Of a stretch of 37,465 bases of DNA, positions 6,764 through 16,999 are shown piece after piece. The position numbers were made by a program, and so were the translations under genes. Origin of the DNA: JAYVJH01 sp043777595 (lineage in GTDB: Bacteria; Bacteroidota; Bacteroidia; Cytophagales; Spirosomataceae); the NCBI GenBank assembly GCA_043777595.1, contig JAYWHT010000075.1, forward strand, positions 1-37,465, in the 5' to 3' direction. The notes under the pieces were generated by a model. It had not been told where the DNA came from, did no database searches, and saw only the letters and a program-made list of their open reading frames with translations. Position 1 is the stretch's first letter. Each line of letters opens with the position of its first letter.

Positions 6764-7996
6764 ATGGAAGAACTATTTGCCACCGAGCGCACCCGAGAAT
6801 TAGTGCCAAAAATCAAAGAATTTATTGAAAATGAGGTAATCCCACACGAAAACGTTGCTATACTAACAGGCAGATTTTCGGACGTTGCTCCAATTTTAGA
6901 TCAAAAGCGTGAATTAGTAAAAAAAGCAGGACTTTGGGGCTTGCAATGGAGCAAAGCCGAGGGAGGATTAGGGCTTACACTCTGTGAATTTGGGCAAATT
7001 AGCGAAGTGCTGGCCACAACTCCCATCGGTCATTATACTTTCAACTGCCAAGCCCCTGACATTGGCAATATGGAACTGATGCACAAATATGCTCCAGAAG
7101 CCCTAAAACATAAATATTTAGAGCCGCTAAAAAATGGTGAAATACGTAGTTGTTTTTCGATGACCGAGCCGGGCTTTGCTGGCTCAAATCCTGTCAATAT
7201 GGGTACAACGGCCGTCAGAGATGGTAACGAATACGTTATCAATGGCCATAAGTGGTTTACATCGTCAGCAGATGGTGCTACTTTTGCTGTTGTGATGGCC
7301 GTAACCAACCCCGACGCTTCGCCGCACCGCCGAGCAAGCCAAATTGTGGTGCCGACCGATGCCCCAGGTTTTAAATTAGTCAGAAATATCCCCATCATGG
7401 GCGAAGCGTCAGACCATTGGTCGAGCCATGCCGAAATCACTTATACCGATGTGCGTGTACCAGTCAGTAACTTGATTGGTGGCGAGGGCATGGGTTTTGC
7501 ACTGGCGCAGGAGCGGCTCGGCCCGGGGCGTATTCATCACTGTATGCGCTGGATTGGCACAGCCGAGCGTTGTTTGGACATTATGTGCCGCCGTGTAGCC
7601 GAGCGAGACATGGGCGACGGCACAGTACTGGGCGAAAAACAGTTCATACACGGCTGGATAGCCGAAAGTCGTGCCGAGATTGATGCCTCCCGATTGATGG
7701 TACTCAGAACGGCGCACAACATTGATAAGTTTGGGGCAGCGGCGGTAAGAAATCAAATTTCTGAAATTAAGTTTTTTGTAGCCAATATCATGCTCAAAGT
7801 CATTGATAGAGCCATTCAGGCCAATGGTGCGAGGGGTATTACTGACGATATTTTGCTGTCGTTTTATTATCGCCACGAGCGAGGAGCAAGAATTTATGAC
7901 GGGGCCGACGAAGTACACAAACAAGCCCTTGCCCGTAGTATCTTAAAAGACTACGGCCTCGATGTACGCCGCAAAGCGCAAGAAAGAAATGGGTAG
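6764..7996 (+). CDS. Acyl-CoA dehydrogenase, ACAD10/ACAD11-like
   Basis: A 410-residue FAD-dependent acyl-CoA dehydrogenase of normal length. Visible motifs are CFSMTEPGFAGSNP (130-143, FAD/substrate contact), INGHKWFTSSADGA (159-172), the mid-domain QERLGPGRIHH (249-259) and the C-terminal ARIYDGADEVHKQALAR (375-391). The form GADEVH is typical of the ACAD10/ACAD11 group and differs from the usual EGT ending. The APH-type kinase gene further along the same operon supports that group: in ACAD10/ACAD11 the two activities are fused and act in breakdown of 4-hydroxy acids through a phosphorylated CoA intermediate. Whether this enzyme has that substrate is inference. hicA begins three bases after the stop. 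Confidence 0.88.
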   Translation: MEELFATERTRELVPKIKEFIENEVIPHENVAILTGRFSDVAPILDQKRELVKKAGLWGLQWSKAEGGLGLTLCEFGQISEVLATTPIGHYTFNCQAPDIGNMELMHKYAPEALKHKYLEPLKNGEIRSCFSMTEPGFAGSNPVNMGTTAVRDGNEYVINGHKWFTSSADGATFAVVMAVTNPDASPHRRASQIVVPTDAPGFKLVRNIPIMGEASDHWSSHAEITYTDVRVPVSNLIGGEGMGFALAQERLGPGRIHHCMRWIGTAERCLDIMCRRVAERDMGDGTVLGEKQFIHGWIAESRAEIDASRLMVLRTAHNIDKFGAAAVRNQISEIKFFVANIMLKVIDRAIQANGARGITDDILLSFYYRHERGARIYDGADEVHKQALARSILKDYGLDVRRKAQERNG

Positions 7997-7999
7997 AAT

Positions 8000-8182
8000 A
8001 TGACAGCAAAAGATATTTTAAAGCTATTGTATGCTGATGGCTGGTTGGAAAAAGACCAGAAAGGTAGCCATTTACAATTGGTTCACCCTTCTAAAAAAGG
8101 GAAAGTTACAATACCAATGCACAAAGGAGATATGCCAAAAGGAACAGCCCTCTCAATACTGAAACAAGCAGGAATTAAATAA
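8000..8182 (+). CDS. hicA: HicA-family mRNA interferase toxin
   Basis: A 60-residue HicA toxin with the double-stranded-RNA-binding-like fold, which cleaves mRNA when free of its antitoxin. Family features are all present: the N-terminal helix KDILKLLYADGWLE, KGSHLQLVHP with catalytic His24, and VTIPMHKGDMPKGTALSILKQAG. Nothing appears truncated, so the toxin looks active. It starts three bases after the acyl-CoA dehydrogenase and is followed eight bases later by hicB, the usual toxin-first order. Confidence 0.93.
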   Translation: MTAKDILKLLYADGWLEKDQKGSHLQLVHPSKKGKVTIPMHKGDMPKGTALSILKQAGIK

Positions 8183-8190
8183 TTTTAGAT

Positions 8191-8565
8191 ATGCAACCAA
8201 TAGAATTGATTGTTGAAAAAAATACGGACGGCCAATTATGGGGGAGAATTAACTATGAAGATAACTTAATGGTTGATGTGGCTTCTGATTTGATAGAACT
8301 GAAACAAAAAATGGTAGCTTTATTAACCGATTGCCATGAAGTTAATAGCAACGTTTCATTTATTGTTTTGTATGACCTAACTTCTTTTTTTGATGAATTT
8401 GATTTCTTGAAATTATCAAAAATAGCTGAACGAGCGAGTATTAACCCCAAAATATTAAGAGCCTATTCGACAGGGGCAAAGATGGCATCGGCTGAACAAG
8501 TTACTAAAATAGAAAATGCCATGCGTGGATTAGCCCATAAATTTTCTACTTTACAATTAGCATAA
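8191..8565 (+). CDS. hicB: HicB-family antitoxin
   Basis: A 124-residue antitoxin. The N-terminal half (IELIVEKNTDGQLWGRIN...DLIELKQKMVALL) has the partial RNase-H-like HicB fold. The C-terminal half (LSKIAERASINPKILRAYST...QVTKIENAMRGLAHK) is a helix-turn-helix that would bind the hicAB operator and repress the module. Position right after hicA fixes the pairing. The next gene, an APH-type kinase, begins nine bases after the stop, so readthrough is likely. Confidence 0.85.
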   Translation: MQPIELIVEKNTDGQLWGRINYEDNLMVDVASDLIELKQKMVALLTDCHEVNSNVSFIVLYDLTSFFDEFDFLKLSKIAERASINPKILRAYSTGAKMASAEQVTKIENAMRGLAHKFSTLQLA

Positions 8566-8574
8566 ACCCAACCA

Positions 8575-9648
8575 ATGCCAGAACCAAATATAGACAAACC
8601 CACAGCCGTTCGTGAAGGCGAGCAACTGGACGCTGCCAAACTAAGCCAATATCTAAATAACCAAGTGGCTAATTTTGGTCAAATAACTGATATTCAGCAG
8701 TTTCCTGGGGGGTATTCAAACTTGACTTATTTTCTTAAAACCAACAACGACCAAGAATATGTGTTGCGAAAACCGCCCGTAGGCGCCAAAAATATCAAAG
8801 GCGGCCATGATATGGGCCGTGAGTTTAGGGTGCTTTCTACTTTGAAAAATGCAGGTTACGCCCAAATTCCCAATCCAATTACGTTTTGTGAAGATGAGAC
8901 CGTCATGGACTGTCCGTTTTATGTCATGGAGCGAGTACAGGGGGTAATTTTGCGAGCGCAGTCGGCACCAAAGTTGGGACTTACTGCCGCTACCATGCGC
9001 TCGCTGTCTGAATCTATGGCCGATACACTTGTGGCTCTGCACGCTATTGACATTGAGGCTACGGGGCTTGTTAATCTCGGCAAACCCCAAGGCTATATTC
9101 AGCGGCAAGTCGAGGGTTGGTACAAACGCTACCAGAATGCCCAGACCGACGACCTGCCAGCGGTTGAACAACTGTATGAATGGCTTACCAAAAATATGCC
9201 AGCCGAAGGCCGCCCTGCGTTGATTCATAACGATTTTAAATATGATAATGTGGTACTCAATGCCAATGACTTGACCCAAATAATTGCACTATTAGACTGG
9301 GAAATGTGTACCGTTGGCGACCCGCTCATGGACCTGGGTACGGCGTTGTCGTATTGGTCGGAAGTGGGCGACGATGCTTTTATGAAGAGCTTTAACTTGA
9401 CTTGGCTCGATGGCAACTTGACCCGCCAAGAGTTTGCCAATCGTTATGCCGAGCGAAGTGGCCGAGATGTGTCGAATATTTTGTATTTTTATGTATTCGG
9501 ATTGTTTAAAAATACAGTCGTGATGCAGCAAATTTATGCCCGCTGGAAAAAAGGCTTCACCAAAGACGAACGATTTGCTGGTTTGCTGGACGGAATGAAA
9601 GCATTGACCAATACAGCCATTGTAACTATCGAAAAAGGACAGATTTAA
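8575..9648 (+). CDS. APH-family phosphotransferase, ACAD10/ACAD11 kinase-like
   Basis: A 357-residue kinase of the aminoglycoside phosphotransferase/choline kinase fold. Motifs: nucleotide loop GGYSNLTYFL (45-54), Lys in VLRKPP (63-68), catalytic HNDFKYDNVVL (218-228, Asp220 and Asn225) and the metal-binding ALLDWEMCTVGDPLMDLG (Asp241). This form of the last motif is typical of the group fused to acyl-CoA dehydrogenase in ACAD10/ACAD11, and of LvaA, which phosphorylates 4-hydroxyacyl-CoA in levulinate catabolism. I infer a 4-hydroxyacyl-CoA kinase or a similar metabolic enzyme acting with the dehydrogenase upstream; antibiotic resistance is unlikely. The gene is last in the operon. Confidence 0.85.
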   Translation: MPEPNIDKPTAVREGEQLDAAKLSQYLNNQVANFGQITDIQQFPGGYSNLTYFLKTNNDQEYVLRKPPVGAKNIKGGHDMGREFRVLSTLKNAGYAQIPNPITFCEDETVMDCPFYVMERVQGVILRAQSAPKLGLTAATMRSLSESMADTLVALHAIDIEATGLVNLGKPQGYIQRQVEGWYKRYQNAQTDDLPAVEQLYEWLTKNMPAEGRPALIHNDFKYDNVVLNANDLTQIIALLDWEMCTVGDPLMDLGTALSYWSEVGDDAFMKSFNLTWLDGNLTRQEFANRYAERSGRDVSNILYFYVFGLFKNTVVMQQIYARWKKGFTKDERFAGLLDGMKALTNTAIVTIEKGQI

Positions 9649-9760
9649 GACATTGGCGAATATATTTTACCAATAATCCAAAAAAAAATACCCACATAGA
9701 CACGATTGGCAAGGTTTTAGTCGTTATCATTTGTAGAAACAAAAAGAAGACGATATTATA

Positions 9761-12700
9761 GTGAAGGTATATTTTCAGAAATCAAGTTTTTTATCGACTC
9801 GGCCCTATTCGCAATGGGGCTTTTTGTTGCTACTTTCAATGGTACTATCGGCGGGTTATGCTCAAACTACATCTAAACCTACCCCCAAAGATACCACCCG
9901 AAACAGCCGCGATGCTCGCCGCCGCCTGTATGCCCGCTGGAACGACCGCCTCAACAATCGCTACACAAACAAACCAGCTCGCTCACCGTTTTTTTTGAAA
10001 GACCCCAAAAACGTAAGTAACGAGTTAAAGATAGATACAACACGAAAAATATCGGTCTATGAAAAACTCGGCGACCCCAAAACTACAAAACTGAATTTTA
10101 GAAACCCTACTGCCATGACTTACGAGCAGTTTCTACAACTGCAAGACGACCGAGTGATGAATAGCCTCATGCGAGACTACTCGGCCAAACAAGACGGAAA
10201 AAGTGCGCTGGGAGGTCGTGGATTATTGCCAAAGTTAGAATTGCCACCAATATTTGACCGTATTTTTGGGGGCAATGTCGTTGATATTAAACCAAATGGC
10301 TTTGTGGGTTTGGACATGGCCGTGGTGCATACCCGAAACGAAAACCCATCGCTGGCTATCGGGCAGCGAAGCCAAACGTTTTTGGACGTGAAGCAACAAA
10401 TCAATATCAATTTTGCGGGTAAAATTGGCGACAAACTCAACGTCAATACTAATTTTGATACACAAGCCAGTTTTAATTTTGAAAATCAACTCAAACTCAA
10501 TTACAAAGCCGAAGAGCATAGCTTGGTACAAGACGTACAAATTGGTAACTTAAAATGGCAAATTCCAACGCAATTGATTACAGGCGTTGAAAATCTGTTT
10601 GGATTGAAGACTGACCTAAAATTTGGTCGATTGACCACTACTTTTGTTTTATCGGAGCAGCGTTCCAGGCAGCAGTGTATTACGCTTAGAGGCGGGCTTC
10701 AAAACCGACCTTTTGAGATTCGTGCTGACCAATATGACGAAAATCGTAATTTCTTTTTGGCACAATATTTTAGGGACAATTACGAAAAATCGCTCAAATA
10801 CCTGCCCATGATTACGTCGGGGGTTACTGTTACTCGGGTTGAGGCTTATGTTACCAATCGTACCAACAATACTGAAACACTACGCAACGTGGTAGGTTTT
10901 GCAGATTTGGGTGAAGCCAAGCCTTACAACCAGCAGTCGGTTATGCAGCCCGTCAGAGCCAATCAGCCTGTCGATAATACCACAAATGGATTGTTTGGAG
11001 CCATCAGCAACGACAAAGACGTGCGGGCTGTGGACAAAACTACGCTTGCCATTGAAAGCAAGGGCATCAGACGGGGCGAAGATTATGACATTTTGAGAGG
11101 CGCACGGCGTTTGAGAGATTCGGAATATAGATTTCACCCAGAGTTGGGCTACGTGTCGTTGCTCACGCCCCTCCGCAATGACGAAGTACTGGCGGTGTCG
11201 TATGAGTATCGAACCAAAGACGGCCAACGGCACCAAGTAGGCGAGCTAATCGAAGACTATCAAGCTCGCCCGTCGGACGAAGTGCTGGTGTTGAAACTTT
11301 TGAAATCGGTTACGGTCAGAAACAACACCGACAACCCAATGTGGAACTTGATGATGAAAAACGTATATTCGCTCAATACCACTCAAATAGGTAAGCAGGG
11401 ATTTCAGCTCAGAATTGTTTACAAAGACGACCTTACTGGCCTTGACAACCCCAATTTGCAAGAAGGCCGTAACCTACAAAACATACCATTGCTGCGGGTT
11501 ATGAATTTAGATCGACTGAACTCCATTGGCGACCCGCAACCAGATGGTAACTTTGACTTTGTCGAAGGCACTACAATTGATAGTCGATTTGGTAAAATAA
11601 TTTTTCCAGTACTTGAACCTTTTGGGTCGAGTTTGGCCAAAAAATTTGAAGCAGACGAAGACAATCTTAAAAACAAGTACGTGTTTAGCGACCTCTATCG
11701 TAGCACGCTGATTGATGCACAGCAAATTACCGAAAAAAACAAGTTTTTTATGAAGGGCAGCTACCAAGGTTCGGCTGGTGGGGCATCGGTACAGTTGCCG
11801 TTTGGCGTGTCGGAGCAGTCTGTTACGGTCAAGGCTGCAGGCGCACGGCTACAAGCAGGCACAGACTTTGTGGTCGAGGCTCAGATAGGGCAGCTTCGCA
11901 TTATCAACGAAAGTGTGATGAACTCAGGGCGAGACATTGAGGTTTGTTACGAGCAGCCCGATTTGTTTCAAAACCAAACCAGAAGAATGCTTGGTACTCG
12001 GCTGGAATATACTGCCAGCCCCAAACTAAAAATTGGTGCAACGGGTATGAGTCTTCGTGAAACTCCAGCAGGGTTTATTAGCCGCACGGCCATTGGTAAC
12101 GAACCCATCAACAACAGCATGGTGGGTTTTGATATAAAATACCGCTCAGACTCTCGCTGGCTTACTCGAATGATAGACGCATTGCCGTTTTTGCAAACCA
12201 AAGAAGTATCGTCAATAGACTTTCAGGCGGAGTTTGCACAGTCGTTTGCAGGTATTTCGCCACAAGCCAAAGGCCGGTCGTTTGTAGATGACTTTGAGTC
12301 GGCCAAGATAGCTTATGACCTCACAAGGCAGCCCAATCGCTGGAAATTAGGTGCCACGCCGCCACAGTTTTCACAGGGTACAGTGGCCAATCCACTGGAG
12401 TCAAGTTACAATCGTGCCAGAATTTCGGCTTATGCCGTCGATAATACCCTGACGAGTAGCAGTGGTTTTGGCGGAGTATCTCGACCGAGTAGTATTACAG
12501 ATGCTGATTTAGAAAATTTTTATGAAAAATTTTACCTGCCACAAGACCTTTACCCAGGCCGCTCGGCGAGTTTGGTACAGCTACCCGAAGCGATTTTAGA
12601 CATTGCGTACTTTCCTGAAGAACGTGGTATGTACAACTACACCACCGACCTCACACCAAATGGGCTACTCAAAAACCCACGTAAAAATTTCGGGGCAATA

Positions 12701-15700
12701 ACCAGAGCCGTAGCCTCTGACCCCGATTTTGACAATGCTAATATCGAAAATATTAGTTTTTGGCTCATGGACCCGTTTATTAACAATGAAAATGGAATAA
12801 TAAAAGATGGCCGCCTCAATAGACCTAACACAACAGGCGGAAAACTACACCTAAATCTGGGCGAAGTGTCGGAAGACATCATGAAAAATGGCCGCTATGA
12901 CTACGAAAATGGCCTCCCGATTGACTCGCCAGTGGTCGGTACCAATGTAACCGAATCTAAATGGGGCTACACCACCAAACAACAGTATCTTATCAACACA
13001 TTTAGCAATCAGCCTGGTACAAGACTCAAACAAGATGTAGGACTTGACGGCCTCAGCAATAGCGATGAACGGGTGTTTTTTAAAGATTATTTGCAAAATT
13101 TACCCGCCAATCTTAGTGCCAAAGCCAAAGCCGAAATCACAGCCGACCCATCTGGCGATGACTTTGAGTTTTATTTTAGTGCCAAAGCCGACTCAGCCAA
13201 AAAGAAAGTCGTGGAGCGATACAAGCAATACATGGGCATGGAAAACAACTCGCCCGAAAGTATCAATGGCACGCAGATATTGCTACCAGCCTCAACGACT
13301 ATTCCAGATGGCGAAGACCTGAATATCGACAATACCATCAACGACCAAGAGCAGTTTTTTGGATATGATATAGACCTCAGACCCGGCCAGCTCGAGGTAG
13401 GTAAAGGCTACGTTGTGGACAGAGTAAACGCCCGTGGGGCAAATTGGTATTTGTTTCGTATTCCAATTCGGGAGTTTACAAGCAAGTTTGGGGGTATCAA
13501 TGGCTTCAAAAATATCAGATTTATGCGAATGTACTTAGACGATTGGCAAGAGCCAGTGGTGTTGAGAATGTCGCAATTACAGATGATTTCGACCCAATAC
13601 CGCAAGTACAATGGCGACCTCAACGCTCGTGGGTTGCAGGAAGTACCAGAGCCTTACGATGCTCAGTTTTCGATAGCAACGGTGAGCGCCGAAGAAAACA
13701 GCGCACAGTCTGCCGACCCCAAAGCCCCCAAATATGTCTATGATTCGCCACCTGGCTTCGACCGTGATGTGGACTTTACGACTACCAACCAAATGCAACT
13801 CAACGAGCAATCGATGAGCCTGTGTGTTACCAACTTACGAGACGGCGACTCACGTGCAGCTTTCAAAAACGTTAATCTTAATCTGATTCAACGCAAGCGG
13901 CTCAAAATGTTTATTCACCTTCAAAATCAAGACAATGAAAGTGGACAAACTTCGGCTTTTTTGCGGTTGGGTACAGACGTTGCCGAAAACTATTATGATA
14001 TAGAATTAAAAGGACTGAAAGTAACCAATCCAAACGAGGCCAACCGCCGTGCAATATGGCCACTCGAAAACGAACTTGATATTGCGTTTGCAGACTTGAT
14101 AAACGTAAAATCGCTACGAGATCAAGAACTAAGCCGCTCGCTAACAACCCCTTTTACGAGAGCCATTACAACAGACTTGGGCCGCACGTATAACATTACG
14201 GTTGTGGGACACCCCGATTTGAGCGCAATTATGATGCTGATGATTGGTGTCAGAAATCCTCGCTCAACTGACCAGCAACCCAAAAGTTTTTGTATTTGGG
14301 TAAACGAACTACACACAGACGGTATCGACAAGTCGTCGGGAAGTGCTGGCTTGGTGATGGCCAACGTCAAACTGGCCGATTTTGCCACAGTACAGGCTTC
14401 GGGGCGGTTTTCGACTTTTGGTTTTGGGAGTATTCAACAAAAAATAGCCGACCGAAACCGTGATTATAACCGTGAGTATAGTATTTCGGCTTCGGTGGCT
14501 TTGGATAAGTTATTTCCACAAAAATGGGGATTGAGAATACCGCTCTATGTCAATTTGGACAACAAAAAAATCACGCCACACTACAACCCACTCGACCCCG
14601 ATATGCCGTTGGAGACGGCCATTAGTAATTTTGCCGAAAATGATCCCCGTCGAGCGCAACTACGAAACATTGCCGAAGAAAGTGCAGTACGCAAAGGCTT
14701 TAACTTCTCGAATGTACGGAAGGTAAAGGTAAACCCAGCATCAAAAAAACACTTTTTTGATATTGAAAACTTCTCGGCAACTTATGCCTATAACGAATAT
14801 GAGCGACAAAACAGTATGATTGCCAGCTACAGCCAGCGGCAATATAAAGGTGGGTTGGCTTATCAATATAGCTTCCCACAAAAAACATGGGAGCCGTTCA
14901 AAAACATAAAAGCCTTTGACAGACCCTATTTAGAGTTACTCAAAAACGTTAATTTGTCGATATTGCCAACTCAAATAGCGATACGAGCCGAAGCCGATAG
15001 AAGTTTTACAAGAACTGTATTTAGAGCCGCTGACCTGACGGCAGATGGCCAGACACCGATGTTTGAAAAATATTTTTTGATAAAACGTAGTTACGATGCA
15101 GCTTGGAACTTGACCAAAAACCTTAACTTAAACTACAAAGCCACGGCCAATGCTGTACTTGACGAACCATTTGGTGATATCAATACCGAAGCCAAAGCCG
15201 ATTCTATTTGGAGGAGCATTAAGCGGTTTGGGCGTACCAAAAGTTTTAATCAAGACATCAGATTTACTTACCGACTGCCACTCGACCAAATTCCGCTCTT
15301 AGACTGGATGACGGGCGACTACAGCCATACGATTGGTTATCAGTATCAGGCCAACTCGCTCGGTATCAGAGACTCGCTCGGTATTCCGTTTGGCAACACC
15401 ATCAGAAACAACCGAGAGTATAGTCTTATTGGGCGGGTCGATTTTGTGAAATTATACAATAAAATCAGGTACTTAAATTTTGCCAATAGGCCGTCTGCCG
15501 TTCGCAAAAACTTTGCCCGAAGCCCTGGCGACGACGAAGAAGTGGTACGTGAGCCAAGCCGTGTGGCCAAAAACATTACTCGTTTTTTGATGGCTGTTCG
15601 AGGCATAGACGTAACCTATATTGTGTCTGAGACTTCTACATTGCCTGGTTTTCTGCCTGACGACCCACGCTCTTTTGGCTTAGATGCCGTTCGTGCGCCT

Positions 15701-16978
15701 GGGCTTGGGTTTGTTTTGGGCGCACAAGACCCCAACTTTGCCCGCCGTGCGGCAAGCAATGGCTGGCTGTCTCAAAGTACCGAACTCAACCAGCCATTTG
15801 TACAAACACTCAACAAAACTTTTAAGGCCAGTACTCGTGTACAGCCATTCAAAGATTTTAATATCAGAATAGAAGCCCAATATACCCGTGGCGATGATTT
15901 TAGAGAGTTTTATAACCCAACGCTCGGCGGGGTGTTTCAGTCCAACCAGTTCAATTCGGGGGTTCGCAGTGGTAATTTTCAGATGTCGTTCATTTCGTTT
16001 AAAACGGCATTTGCCAAAATCAACGATGACAATACCTCGCCTGTTTACGATACTTTTAAGCAGTATAGAGAAATTGTGCAAGAGCAACTCATGGCAGCCA
16101 AACGAGGCTCTGGCGAATATACGGGCGGAGAGTATGCGCTCAATTCGCAAGATGTGTTGATTCCTGCGTTTTTTGCGGCCTATAATGGCAAAACCGAGGC
16201 CGAACTCAGAGCAGGATTTAAAGAAACTCCCGACAAAATGGTGAATCCGTTTTTGAGATTTCCGTTACCAAACTGGAACATCAACTACTCGGGACTGTCG
16301 CAATTAAAGCCATTTAGCAAGTTTTTTAGTTCGTTTACCATTGAGCATGGCTACCAGTCCACGTACAGTGTGGGTAACTTTACATCGTCGTTGTCTTACG
16401 ATGCGCTGTATGTCAATATGGCCGTTCGTAATTATCCAACGGCAGTGTTTACAAATAGCGAAAATCAGTTTATTCCAGTATTTGCTATGAGTACAATAAC
16501 ACTTTCCGAAAAATTCAATCCCTTGATTGGTATTCGGGCTGTTACCAAGAGCCGTATTAACTTTTCATTAAAATACAACAGAGACCGCACCGTAACTGTC
16601 AATTTGGCCAATGCCCAATTAGCCGAAATCTACAACAAAGATATTTCGGCTACGATAGGGCTGACAAGAAAAAATGTGCGGATTCCGTTTAAGATAAATG
16701 GCAAATATCAAAAACTCAAAAATGACTTAAAGGTAGAATGTAACTTTATATTGAGAGACAACCGTGTCATTGAGCGTCGCTTTGACCAGCCGCCCACACC
16801 TATTTATGGGGGTATCAATGTTACATTCAACCCAAATATAGACTACACAGTAAGCAAACTCTGGAGCATCACCGTTTACTATACCTATACGTCCAATACA
16901 CCATTTACAAGCAATAACTTCTATCGCCTCGATACCCGTGGCGGTGTTCGGGCGAGGTTCAACATTGCTGAGTTGTAG
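9761..16978 (+). CDS. sprA: Cell-surface protein SprA, T9SS outer-membrane translocon
   Basis: A 2405-residue SprA, the giant beta-barrel that forms the outer-membrane channel of the type IX secretion system and is needed for gliding; the length is close to that of the Flavobacterium johnsoniae protein. The only start giving the full signal peptide is GTG at 9761 (MKVYFQKSSF...), with a hydrophobic core WGFLLLLSMVLSAGYAQ at about 19-35. Family landmarks include the N-terminal PIFDRIFGGNVVDIKPNG, KSVTVRNNTDNPMWNLMMKN near residue 520, FVDDFESAKIAYDL near 845, and FCIWVNELHTDG near 1510. The chain ends in aromatic-rich barrel strands (SITVYYTYTSNTPF). It is monocistronic, with a convergent gene 21 bases after the stop. 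No strong promoter box is visible. Confidence 0.96.
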   Translation: MKVYFQKSSFLSTRPYSQWGFLLLLSMVLSAGYAQTTSKPTPKDTTRNSRDARRRLYARWNDRLNNRYTNKPARSPFFLKDPKNVSNELKIDTTRKISVYEKLGDPKTTKLNFRNPTAMTYEQFLQLQDDRVMNSLMRDYSAKQDGKSALGGRGLLPKLELPPIFDRIFGGNVVDIKPNGFVGLDMAVVHTRNENPSLAIGQRSQTFLDVKQQININFAGKIGDKLNVNTNFDTQASFNFENQLKLNYKAEEHSLVQDVQIGNLKWQIPTQLITGVENLFGLKTDLKFGRLTTTFVLSEQRSRQQCITLRGGLQNRPFEIRADQYDENRNFFLAQYFRDNYEKSLKYLPMITSGVTVTRVEAYVTNRTNNTETLRNVVGFADLGEAKPYNQQSVMQPVRANQPVDNTTNGLFGAISNDKDVRAVDKTTLAIESKGIRRGEDYDILRGARRLRDSEYRFHPELGYVSLLTPLRNDEVLAVSYEYRTKDGQRHQVGELIEDYQARPSDEVLVLKLLKSVTVRNNTDNPMWNLMMKNVYSLNTTQIGKQGFQLRIVYKDDLTGLDNPNLQEGRNLQNIPLLRVMNLDRLNSIGDPQPDGNFDFVEGTTIDSRFGKIIFPVLEPFGSSLAKKFEADEDNLKNKYVFSDLYRSTLIDAQQITEKNKFFMKGSYQGSAGGASVQLPFGVSEQSVTVKAAGARLQAGTDFVVEAQIGQLRIINESVMNSGRDIEVCYEQPDLFQNQTRRMLGTRLEYTASPKLKIGATGMSLRETPAGFISRTAIGNEPINNSMVGFDIKYRSDSRWLTRMIDALPFLQTKEVSSIDFQAEFAQSFAGISPQAKGRSFVDDFESAKIAYDLTRQPNRWKLGATPPQFSQGTVANPLESSYNRARISAYAVDNTLTSSSGFGGVSRPSSITDADLENFYEKFYLPQDLYPGRSASLVQLPEAILDIAYFPEERGMYNYTTDLTPNGLLKNPRKNFGAITRAVASDPDFDNANIENISFWLMDPFINNENGIIKDGRLNRPNTTGGKLHLNLGEVSEDIMKNGRYDYENGLPIDSPVVGTNVTESKWGYTTKQQYLINTFSNQPGTRLKQDVGLDGLSNSDERVFFKDYLQNLPANLSAKAKAEITADPSGDDFEFYFSAKADSAKKKVVERYKQYMGMENNSPESINGTQILLPASTTIPDGEDLNIDNTINDQEQFFGYDIDLRPGQLEVGKGYVVDRVNARGANWYLFRIPIREFTSKFGGINGFKNIRFMRMYLDDWQEPVVLRMSQLQMISTQYRKYNGDLNARGLQEVPEPYDAQFSIATVSAEENSAQSADPKAPKYVYDSPPGFDRDVDFTTTNQMQLNEQSMSLCVTNLRDGDSRAAFKNVNLNLIQRKRLKMFIHLQNQDNESGQTSAFLRLGTDVAENYYDIELKGLKVTNPNEANRRAIWPLENELDIAFADLINVKSLRDQELSRSLTTPFTRAITTDLGRTYNITVVGHPDLSAIMMLMIGVRNPRSTDQQPKSFCIWVNELHTDGIDKSSGSAGLVMANVKLADFATVQASGRFSTFGFGSIQQKIADRNRDYNREYSISASVALDKLFPQKWGLRIPLYVNLDNKKITPHYNPLDPDMPLETAISNFAENDPRRAQLRNIAEESAVRKGFNFSNVRKVKVNPASKKHFFDIENFSATYAYNEYERQNSMIASYSQRQYKGGLAYQYSFPQKTWEPFKNIKAFDRPYLELLKNVNLSILPTQIAIRAEADRSFTRTVFRAADLTADGQTPMFEKYFLIKRSYDAAWNLTKNLNLNYKATANAVLDEPFGDINTEAKADSIWRSIKRFGRTKSFNQDIRFTYRLPLDQIPLLDWMTGDYSHTIGYQYQANSLGIRDSLGIPFGNTIRNNREYSLIGRVDFVKLYNKIRYLNFANRPSAVRKNFARSPGDDEEVVREPSRVAKNITRFLMAVRGIDVTYIVSETSTLPGFLPDDPRSFGLDAVRAPGLGFVLGAQDPNFARRAASNGWLSQSTELNQPFVQTLNKTFKASTRVQPFKDFNIRIEAQYTRGDDFREFYNPTLGGVFQSNQFNSGVRSGNFQMSFISFKTAFAKINDDNTSPVYDTFKQYREIVQEQLMAAKRGSGEYTGGEYALNSQDVLIPAFFAAYNGKTEAELRAGFKETPDKMVNPFLRFPLPNWNINYSGLSQLKPFSKFFSSFTIEHGYQSTYSVGNFTSSLSYDALYVNMAVRNYPTAVFTNSENQFIPVFAMSTITLSEKFNPLIGIRAVTKSRINFSLKYNRDRTVTVNLANAQLAEIYNKDISATIGLTRKNVRIPFKINGKYQKLKNDLKVECNFILRDNRVIERRFDQPPTPIYGGINVTFNPNIDYTVSKLWSITVYYTYTSNTPFTSNNFYRLDTRGGVRARFNIAEL

Positions 16979-16999
16979 AATGTAAAATGGCGATTTGAG

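Noticed and set aside
7409..7924. 171-codon frame antisense to the acyl-CoA dehydrogenase
   Set aside because: Overlaps conserved FAD-enzyme motifs on the plus strand and has no coherent protein pattern.
8575..9648. Aminoglycoside-resistance phosphotransferase
   Set aside because: The motif around LDWEMCTVGDPLMDLG and the operon with an acyl-CoA dehydrogenase fit the metabolic ACAD10/11-like kinases better.
15680..16150. 156-codon frame antisense to sprA
   Set aside because: It lies wholly inside the conserved SprA coding region and has no family features; sprA codon use produces such long antisense frames.
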